Assembly: GCF_958979055.1 (NCBI RefSeq)
Contig: NC_084894.1
Coordinates: 687,001-751,000 of the forward strand
DNA: 64,000 nucleotides
Direction of reading: 5' to 3'
Source of the DNA: Alnus glutinosa
Lineage: Eukaryota; Streptophyta; Magnoliopsida; Fagales; Betulaceae
Made by a program: the position numbers and the translations under genes. Every line of letters begins with the position of its first letter. Positions within the stretch are counted from its first letter, which is position 1. Shown in pieces: positions 12,952 to 24,400 of the stretch. The notes beneath the pieces are model-generated. The model did no database searches. It worked only from the letters and a program-made list of their open reading frames with translations, and was not told the origin of the DNA.

Positions 12952-15900
12952 AGAAAGCGGCACTCGACAGAAACAAAAACAAACCCTAAGTTCCTTGCGC
13001 CGCAGCCCCCTACTGCCCCCTTGCACACGGACTCGATCAGCTTGGACAAGAGCTTGGCCTCGTCGCCGCCGGAGGGGTCGGCCTCGCCGCGGAGGTATCC
13101 GTAGGCAATCAGCTTCTGGATGCAATCGACGGCGGGATCGGCGATCTTTAGAACGCCGGAGTTGGCGGCGTTGATGAGCGGGCTGATTATGGACTCGGAA
13201 TTGGCGAGGGAGTACTCGGTGGTGCCGCCGTCGTGGAGTGGACCTGGGCCTGAGGAATTGGGCTAGGCCTCGGCCTCGGGCTTGGAAGGGGAAGCGAGCT
13301 TCTCGACTCGAGGACGGACTTGCAGTCGTGGGCGAGCCTGGATTGCTTGCGCCAAGAAGCGTTCTTGATGATCTTCTCGAGCGCAGGGGAGACCACCTGG
13401 CTTAGCCGGGAATCGGCTTCCGAAGAAGCCATTCCCGTGTTCGGAGATTGGAGGGGCGGCTCAATGAATCAGATCTAGAGTGAACAGGAACCGGGGACGG
13501 TTTTGCCTTGTGGAAGCTCGGTAAAGGAGGATGTTGCTAGCTCGCCGAGCAACGGTGGGTCAAAACCCGAGGGGATCCCCGCATACCCGCAGGGATCCCC
13601 GCCCCTCAACCCCACCCCATCCCCACCCGCCCCGTGCGGGTGCAGGGGGCAATATGCGGGGTGCGGGTTCCCTTTGGGGAACCCGCACCTCTGCGGGGCG
13701 GGGGCAAAAAAACCCCATCCCCGCCCCCCCCCCCCCGCCCCATGCTCAGCCCTAGTTGTAATCAAATTCTAGTGATTTTACTACTTTATTTGTATTCTCT
13801 ATACCTACCACATTTTCCCTTAATAATTTATATTATAAACATTATTAAAAAATAAGAGCAAAATATAACTCTATTGAACTCTTCCCTAATGGTGGACGTA
13901 AACGTTTAACACCGAACCACAAAAAAATTCTTGTCCCTTTTTCCTTTTATTTCCGCTATTTTTTCACATTTTACAATTCATCACAAAACTTTCCATTATA
14001 GGAACCTAGTAGTGTTTATTCTTAGATTAGGTGCAATTGGTGATAAATGTAAGTAGCATTAACTTGTGCTGCTGCTGTACATTTTTGTTGCCAAAAAGTA
14101 CTAGTTTGTTCATGACACCGAAAAATACAGAGAAAAGCAAAATAAAGAACAAAACTAGAAGAACAATATCAACTATTCAAACTTAAATAATGAAACTTCA
14201 CTTTCAAAAAGTATGAGATAATTTCCAAAATCACAAGACAACTACAAAGATTATAATTCTAGATAAAAATTTGAAAACTACCAAGAATAAACAAAAGGAT
14301 AGTCAAACTCCCCACCCAAAGGAAATCCGCCTTAGGAATACAGAGTTGAAGTGATCACCATTCAAAAAAAAAATTCCGCTTGATAGAAAAATAGCCTGAA
14401 ATACAGAACACTCACAAAAAGAAAACTGTTCTTCAAAAATAACACAGAGCATCCCTTTACAAAACATTTACATAAACATTAATCTCTTAAATTATAAACG
14501 GATCTTCACAGTGGCACGACGATATGTCGCAAAGTCAACATATGGTACATACCCCATAATATGTACCTGATAAATTAGAGTATAACATCTATCTACTATG
14601 CAGCGAAAAAACATAAACCTAAAAATCACATCTTAAACATCTATTATAAATTAATCATAATCAAGAGCCAATACTACATCTATCTATTTAAGTTTTTCCT
14701 CAAATTAAATACATAACATAGATGACTTTATACAATAATAAGTGACACAGACGTCACAAGCTATACACAAAACCCAAAAAACAGAGGATGCCCATGATCC
14801 CGAAATTACAACCGCCGCGGCGAGCTTCGGTCATAATATCTCAAGTGCACCTCTACAACACCATCAACTACGACCGGAGTATTTGCAGCCAAAAGAACAT
14901 CATCTATACGGTTGTGGGGGTTTGCTACATTCGTATATGTGGAATTGAGCCCACCGTCTTGGCATAAATAAATACACTAAGACCTTAGTGGTATACTATT
15001 CACCGAGTTTTCGCAAAGAACCAACTTTTCATTTTTAATCATGCGTACACTATAACAGCTACCAATTTTATAAACTTTTGTTTGAAAAACCCCCATAACT
15101 GATACAACAAACATCGACTAATAAAAAACATTTTAAGCATACTATGCAGCTGAGACTTATACGTAGGAGTTCCATTGTTGGAAACAACTACATACATTCT
15201 TACCTACTATAATACTTTTGATTCAGTGAGACTTAGAAAACAATAGCATTTAAATTATGCAACCATCCGATAGAAATATACATAAGCTCTTTTCCATTGA
15301 GACTCTTATGCATACTAATACGTCTAGCAAACCTACTCATAGTATAAAAACATCATACTCATGAAAACAATGATATACATGCTCATGCAAGTTTCCTCAT
15401 GGAAATTAATCCAAGCCTCATGGGATCTAACCCAAGTACCTCATGAAAATTAATCCAAGCATCATGAGACTAACCCCAAGTATAGTTTTCCGTGGACTAT
15501 AAACCTCACTTCAATACATATTTAGCATTCATATGCTTATGCCTCATGCCTCATGCCTTGAAACAATACATTCATTTCTTGAATTATGCCTTTAACACAT
15601 GCTTTCAATATAAATCCATAAACAATTTAACACATCAATTCTTCAATCAATATTTTCGTAATTTAAATCCCAACAACATCTCACAATCAAATCCTTCAAA
15701 TCAGTTCAAATCACACTTTTCAGTCACACATCATTTCTCATAAACATCATTGATACTTCAACATAATTGAAATTATTTAAAACATCCAAAACATATTATC
15801 AACATACAGTCGGTTCGGATTTATAAAACACATATTTTGCAATTCTATAATATATGAAAATAGTAGTTTCTCAGTGAGTAGAATACTCACCTTAACTGCA

Positions 15901-18900
15901 TTGGACTCATGACTTGAACTCTACATTGGAGAACCCACTGAAGTCTCCAATCCGGACATTATCTTGCAAACATTGGTACCGTTAGACTATGCTATTGAAC
16001 TCTATATTCTATAACACATAGACTACTTGCGCGCTCACACATCACATTACCCGTTTCAGTCTAGTTAAGTATCCTAAACTATTATTGGGTTAACGTTTAG
16101 GTTTAGGTTCTAATGATATCTTTGATTATTAATATAAAGATGTATTTACTATATTCATTAGTTTATCTATTATTGTTATTAACTATAAGTCTTATAGTTG
16201 TTTACTTACTATTATTAAGTCACATTATCATAAGGTTCCAATACTATCTAACTTTAGAGTTTACATAGGTATTCCCATAATACTGCTATTTTATTTTTCT
16301 TGTCTTAAGGTTATTTAATTGGACAATTTACCAAGCTATGGCATTCACATTTTAACCATTATATTTAATACTTAATCTCTATCATTTACTAACCATCCAA
16401 GCAGTTTAGGTTTAGGATTTAACCTTATTTAACATTTTATAATCTTTATGTATTCCATCCATTTCCTATAAGCTTTCATTTACATTCCTCATTTTTCCCC
16501 AAGTACTAAGACTATGATCTATTTATCCCACTTATAACTACTATCACTACCCGAGGATCTTATTAGGACTATAACATGAGACTAATCAAAACAATCCAAC
16601 TCTAAAAAGGGAATTATCTAAAATCTCATTACATAACCAAAACACCTAAATAAACTATAGCAAAGAATTCAATTATTTATCATTGTTAATCCTTTTATAG
16701 TTTGTCATTCATTTACTAAGTTAGCAATATATATTGAAGCGATATACATGTATATGTATATGCATATACGCAAACAATACTTAAACCTAATCCATTTGAT
16801 TACTTTACTATTTGGTTTAAGCCTTTACTTTCTATTACAACATATTTGCTATTGATAGGTTCAAAATTTCATTTTAACCATCTTTTACAAACAACCTCAA
16901 CTTAATTCTATTCACTAGAAATCAAACATCAAAGAAGACCAACACTTCTTACAAAAGTTACTTCGTTTGGCACCTTTAAAATCACCATAAACCATAATTC
17001 AATCAACTCCTACAAGGTCTCCCAACTACATAATTAGAAATCATTATTCTACAACACTTTAACCAATTATTAGTTATTAATATTACCAACTAATAGGGCC
17101 AATAATCACCCATAATAATACCTTCAACATTCATGGTTATTTATCAAACACAAGCGAAATCCCTTCTTTACATAACAAGATCAATCTCCTTTAATTGGAA
17201 TTACCTTCTACCAATATTCCACAACAACTATCATCAATCATTAACAATTACATACTCCAATATCACAATAAAGTCTCAACCAATGGGTATTGATAAATCC
17301 AACACAGAGTTAATTTCTTAAACAAACAACTTAAAATCAATTACAACCTTCATCAATAAACCACAATTTACCAATCCAAAAACCAGATTTGAATCCCCTC
17401 AAAATACCCATCAAAACTAGCCCAATACCTTCTCCAAAACTCAAACCATAAATTACCAAGCCAAGTCTTGAAACACCACATCAAATATGGCAAGATTTTC
17501 CTTCACATCACACCACTAAAATTCCAATAATCATAAGCCACAATCATCTAAGCCAACATCAATTTTATATCCTAAAGAAAATCAACACTTAACATGAACC
17601 AACCATAAACACATCCAAAAGCATAGCTCCTAATTAAGAATTCAATCAAAAATACACCCAACTACTAACAATATAACCACCATTTCAATACAAACTTCAA
17701 GAACACTAACAACCAAATTCGGATTCCACTAAAATACCCCCAAATCAGTAGCTATAAAGGCCCAAAAGAAAACCTACCACTTCCAACTCAAGAGACCCGA
17801 ATCAAGCTTCCAAAACAACCAAAATACAACACATTCAGAAATTCCAGCACCCAATCAAACTCCAATAACACTTCTAACTCAGAAATTACGAATCTACAAT
17901 AACCCAAAGAGAAGACCCATTCGGCTACCACACCCATTAGAACCCTAGATTTCTTCTATCTCAACAAAACTCACATCAAACTCCATTTTCATTAGCATTA
18001 CTCCTAAAATTATAAATACAACTAGTACCCATTCAAACCCTAGATTATCATCCAAATCAAACCCCTAAAAGAACACCTATGGTTTGCAGAAAATCAGAGA
18101 ATAAAACCGAAATCCAAAACAAAAGGAAGGGGAAATCTCACCATGACATTTTTTGCATTTTTCCTCTCAAATTTTTCTGCAGAAAATCCTCCCACTCGGC
18201 AGCTCCCTCACGGCTCAAGCTCTCTCACGGGTCAACAGGTGCGTGACAAGAGAGGCTAAGGAAGAAGAGAAGGAAGAAATGATGGTTGCAAGTTCGGGCG
18301 TGACCGAAGGAAGAAGAAGAGAGAAGAGGGGGAGAGGTGGTTCGGCTGAGTGGGAAGAAGGAAAAGAAAGGCCTTGTTTGAAATCCCCATTCCCATTCCC
18401 TCCCCTTCCCTTCACTTCTCCCAAAAAAATATCAATTTCAAAATATTCTTACTTTTTTCACTTTTTATATTACATCAACACTTTTTTTATTACTTTTTAA
18501 ATAAAAAACTCACTACAATACAAATTTTTCTCACTTTTTCATATAAATTATTTCAACTTTATATCACATCAATCATATTTTTTAACCATTAAAAAAAAAT
18601 TCCAAAGGAAAGGGAAAGGAAAAGGGGATTTCAAACGGGGCCAAAGAGGAAGAAAGGAAGTGTGCGTGAGTGAGTGAGGGGGAAGGAAGAGGCTAACGCA
18701 TTAACGTGCGTGGTGAGAGACAGAAAAGTGACAAGGTGACATGCAGCGCGTTGTAGGTGGTTGGGAGGGAATAATGAAATTTTCTCCATCCAATCGAGTA
18801 ATGCCACGTGGTTGGGATATAATTCTCTCTTATTAAAGCCACCAACTTATTAAAATTACAGTAGGACCATATTTTATAATATTCTTATCATTTGAAAATT

Positions 18901-21451
18901 AATATTTGACTTCACATTTATTATAACTACGCATTAATAATACAATTATTTATTTATTCTATTAGGACCCATTATTATTATTATTATTGTTATTCTAATT
19001 TTATTATTTCATCATATTTACTTTATATAAATATTATCACCTAGAATATAATTATAAATCCTATCTATTTAATAAATGTAAGATATTAATTGTTAAATTA
19101 CCTATTTATTTTCTTAGACGTTACATACTAAGTTTCCGGTGCTCTCCAAGGAAAATACTTGGAGAAAAAGCGAAAGAAATAATATTCCTAAAATAATCCT
19201 CAAAACTTAATTGCCTCTCATTAACACCCGTATCGGATGATTCCAATGATGGGTCAGTTTTTTGTTTTTGGGGCTTAATGATAGGTCAGTTTGATTGTGT
19301 GTTGTAATGACTCTGAGGTTGCTTCTTCTTCTTTTTATTTTTTTATTTTTTTATTTTTAATTTTTTTTAATCTAGTCAAAGAGTCTGATTTCTACCCCTA
19401 ACTGAACATTGTTCTCTCTGTTTTCCAGATTTCACTCTAAACATACAAACTTGGGTCGTTTGATGGAAAAGTATGGTTCAAAACTACTGGGGACATCATA
19501 CAAGGATCCTATTACAAGTTTTAGCCTCTTTCAGAAGTTCTCTGTTCAGCACCCTGAGGTAAATTATGCTTTTTGGCCCTATACTTCTAGGTACATGCCA
19601 AGTTTGATGCAAAATAGTATTTCAAATTAGAGGAATTGAGGTTTGATTCCAATTATGTATATGTCAATGATTTTCAGGCTTACTGGTCAATTGTTCTAAA
19701 AGAGCTTGCAGTTTCATTCCGTGATGCCCCAAATTGCATTTTAGATACCACTGACAAATCGAAACATGGAGGAACATGGCTTCCTGGTTCAGTTTTGAAT
19801 ATTGCTGAATGTTGTTTGCTGCCTAGAAGTCATCCAAGGAAAGAGGATAGTAGTTTGGCTGTTGTGTGGAGGGATGAGGGCTGTGATGATTCCAATATTA
19901 GTCACATGACGTTGAAAGAATTCCGAGAACGAGTAATGTATGTTCTCACTTGATTCTATTTATCCACAACTGACTGTATTATGCTATTATAAGATGCAAT
20001 AGAAATGTGTGGTGTTTGAGTGATTTATAAATAGAAATTATAACATTTCTCTCTCTCTCTCTCTCTCTCTCTCGCTGGCTCAATGCCATTGGATATGGAA
20101 CATAATTCTTTTCCAATATTCTCTTTGAGGGAGTTTAATGCTGTGTTTTTGTTATTGTTTTTGTCTTATAAAATATGCATTCTTTGAGCAAGTACAACAG
20201 CACAAAAGTTCTGCACTTTGAACCAGTAACTAGTGCATAATTAGTTGTTTTATTTGTTTTCGGAAGTATTAATTGGCAATCTTGTAAGTGGTGGATCTCT
20301 TCATAGTTTTACATGAACCTAACCGGATAGTAATGTGAGACAAGGGAGGAGTAAGGTTGTACTTAGGAGCATGCTTTGAGTTTTTCTCATTTTGGCAAAC
20401 ACAAGCATCATTCCTATCAGTTTCTGTTCTCCTAATGTATAGATTGTTCTTCATTCCTCTTGTCACCTTTGCTAGATCATATCTTAAGGTCCCCCCACCT
20501 GCTCCTTTATCGCCTTTCTTTCTGGCTTTGTTGATGTGTTTACAATATGATTCTCAGGTTGGTGGCGAATGCACTGGATGAAATATTTTCAAAGGGTGAT
20601 GCAATTGCTATTGACATGCCAATGACAGTCAATGCAGTTATCATATATTTGGCAATTATCCTAGCAGGATGTGTTGTTGTATCAATAGCTGACAGCTTTG
20701 CAGCAAAGGAAATTGCTACTCGTTTGCGTGTGTCAAAAGCAAAGGGCATCTTCACTCAGGTGATCATTCACTTCCATAAATCACCTATTACATTAAAAAT
20801 GTGTGTTTGCCTTTGGAAATGAACCAAGTGGCCGCATGTTTTGCTCCCCTTTTCCCCAACGAAAAGAACTAAAAGAAGGTGATTCTTTTATGCTGACTGC
20901 TGAGGATATGTACAGTGATAATAATTGAACTAAATCCTCCAATTGGCATTAATATTTTTGTGTGTTAAACTGTCTTCACTGTCTAGTGAACCCCATAAAT
21001 GAATAAGATGCTCAAAGCCCAAAAGGTGCAAAAATGTTGGTCTGACCATTCTGTATTTTGGATAGTTATTTGATTTTAATTCGATAGGTGATCTACTAAA
21101 ACATATTGAGCATGAGTGGATTACCAAATTTTACTTTTCAAGAAAAAATTAATCATTTTTTCTCTTCCTCCCCCCCTCCCAATTCTGTCTACCTTGTCAT
21201 TATAGTAGGGAATCTCATACTGTGATCTTTGTTACTTTTTCGTATGAACAAACTCCAGCTTTTACCAGTTGTATTCTTGTAAGTATCTTCTGTCTGGCAT
21301 TTGGAGTTCATTAATCAAAGGTTTCCAGAAGAACATCTCTAAGGCATCCAGCCCTATTTCTATGTAGGGCTTCTTCTTGAATCCCTTCTCTCTTACAAAT
21401 CATAGAACCAAATTTTTGTTGTCCTTCCCCAAGTGTAACTATAAGGCAGTT

Positions 21452-21488
<37 letters not shown>

Positions 21489-24400
21489 TAAGAGAAATAT
21501 CATTAAAAAGCGCAAAGCGCAATCAAGTACACAGGAAGTATACAAGAAAGGCATCTACGAGGAAGAAGAAAACAAAACAAGGAAATCGTTAAAACTAAAC
21601 ACTAAAGGTGCGAGGAACGCCTCCGACCAAGAGTACAAAGAATGAAAGAAAAAGAAAATGAGTTCCTCAATAGTTCTTTTTTTGTCCTCGAACTGTCTAT
21701 CATTGCGTTCCCTCCACAGGCACCACAAAAGGTAACAAGGGACCATCTTCTACACGACCGCACTCCGAGAGTGACCACCCGTCCACCAGTAAGCGAATAA
21801 ATCTACCACCCGAAGAGGCATAACCCAAGACATAATGAAGCGATTGAAGATAGCATTCCAAAGAGAGCGTGCAACCTCGCAATGGAGAAAAAGATGGTTC
21901 ACAGACTCCCCATTCATTTGCACATACAACATCTATCAATCACGATGACACGCTTTTTTCTGAGTTTGTCCAAGGTGAGGATCTTTCCTTGCGCTGCCGT
22001 CCAAGCGAAGAAAGCCACTTTCAAAGGAACCTTAGTCCGCCATATACTTTTATAAGGAAAATGAATATCCTCTTTGCAAGACAAAGAAAAAAGAGTGTCT
22101 TTCACATGCAATTCTTGGAGAGGGTTTAATTAAGATACTAGTATTTATCCTTGATTTGTAGTTAATTCTTGGAGAGGCTTGTGTTAAGTTCTTACTATTT
22201 ATAGTATGTTGGACAATGCCCGGACAAAAGGTGAAAGAAAGTTATGGAACTATATCGTGTTTAGTCATGGAACTTCCCTCTGTTTTTTCAAAATTGCCAA
22301 TGCAACCTGTACTTTGAGTTCTCTCTCTTGTGGGTTTGGGCTTGTACGAACCCAAAAATGAAGTTAAGACAATTTGGCTTCAGTTATCACGTGCTTAGCT
22401 TCATGACTAAAGTAATATTTTCAACTTTGAACTAATTTTGATATGTTTCAGTTTACATCTTTAATGTTTATTGTGCTTTGTGTTGAAAATTATTTTTGTC
22501 TTCTATTTGAATTCAGGATTACATATTGAGAGGAGGAAGAAAGTTTCCTTTGTACAGGTAAAGACTGACATTCCCTAGTAATGATAGAATTGAAGGGTAT
22601 AACCATGCTTGTGAATGCTGAACACCCTAGCTGAGCATTAAAAAAATGCTACTTTTTGGGGCAAAAAACAAATGCCAAACATCAATTTCCATTCGAAAAT
22701 TGCTCTATTCCTTGGCATTTAATTACTTTTTCTTTTCTGAATATTATTACCATGTCGATTGGAGTCTTGAAATGCTTATAGTACACCTTCTGGCATCATC
22801 ATGACTATTCTTCTCTCTCCTTGCAGTCGAGTTGTAGAAGCTGCTCCATTAAAAGCCATAGTGCTCCCTGCAATTGAGAATGATGTAGGTATTCAGTTAA
22901 GAGAACAGGATTTATCATGGAAAGATTTTCTTTCTAGTGCCAATCACCATTCAAGGTACATGTGCAGCAATGGTGTGAGATGCGTCAAACGAACACTTAT
23001 TAATGAAAATAAAGTTCCACTTTCATATCATCATACTAAGAAAGTCCAATAATTAATTACAGTAATGGCATTCTCTTCTTAGCAGATCAAATAATTACAC
23101 TCCAGCCTATCAACCAATAGAATCTGTGACTAATATTCTCTTTTCATCTGGAACCACAGGTAGAAAATTGTTCAAGCTCATGCCTTTTTTTAGCTTGATT
23201 GTAACATTCCTTTTATAATAATTTTCTAGTTTAATTTTTGGCCTTCATCAGGAGAACCAAAAGCTATTCCATGGACACAACTTTCGCCAATTCGAGGTGC
23301 TGCTGATTCGTGGGCTCACATTGATGTTCAAGCTGGAGATGTTTTCTGCTGGCCCACAAATTTGGGATGGGTGATGGGACCAGCTTCAATTTACTCATGC
23401 TTTCTAACTGGTGCAACTCTTGCACTCTATCATGGATCACCTCTTGGCCGTGGCTTTGGAAAATTTGTTCAGGTGATGGGGCTTATACATTGATATACTT
23501 TCCGGGTCTTTGAGTTTACTTAAATCATTTGAAAAGAAGAATTATGAGGCAAACCATGGAAGCCAGAAAGTGCATGAGAATGAAACCGAGGGGAATAGGC
23601 CTTTGGGCGGGGCAGCCCCCTAATTCTTAATCCATCATATTCTTAGAAGAGAAACTCAAGTAGCCATCTAAAGATCCTATTAAGTACTATTTTAGTTGTG
23701 ATTGCTTAGAATTTGTTTTTAAATTGTTGGAAATTTGACAAACATTTCTCCAGGCTTTCTTGAAGAGAAAAGGTATTAGTTAGGCAAGTGGTATTATGAA
23801 AAAAGGACAAAAAAGAGACATTTACTTGACCCTGCAGGAATAACAAGCTTCTGTGTACAAGTGTATAAAAGTCAGACAATAGTAGTAATATGATTTGCAA
23901 TTAGCACCCTCTGTCCAAATACCACCTTAATGTTTATATTACTTTTGTTCAGGATGCAGGAGTGACTATTTTGGGTACAGTTCCAAGCTTAGTAAAAGCT
24001 TGGAAGAATACACAGTGTTTGAAAGGCCTAGATTGGACGAGGATAAAGTAAAATCTCTTTGCACTTTAGAGAAACCATCTTTGCATATTACTACAAGAAA
24101 AAGAACTTAGAAATTGATTTGTGCAGATCATTTGCATCCACTGGGGAAGTGTCCAACATTGACGATGACCTTTGGCTTTCTTCAAGAGCTTACTACAAAC
24201 CTGTTATCGAATGCTGTGGCGGTACAGAACTTGCATCATGTTATATTCAAGGTAGTCCACTGCAGCCGCAAGTTTTTGGAGCCTTTAGCGCAGCATCGCT
24301 GACAACAGGCTTTGTCATCCTTAATGAACATGGAATACCATATGTAAGAATATTTTCTGGATGGGTTGACTTTGTGATTCATTTTCTTTTGATACTGTTG

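Noticed and set aside
12634-13125. Long open frames on both strands rich in Pro, Gly and Arg
   Set aside because: They run through the GC-rich ends of the hAT-type element and poly-A. Only the BIG-like minus-strand frames have recognisable content, and these are a captured fragment.
18153-18592. 115-codon frame rich in Glu, Lys and Arg
   Set aside because: Lies within the solo LTR and runs into the nested MITE; purine-rich composition only.
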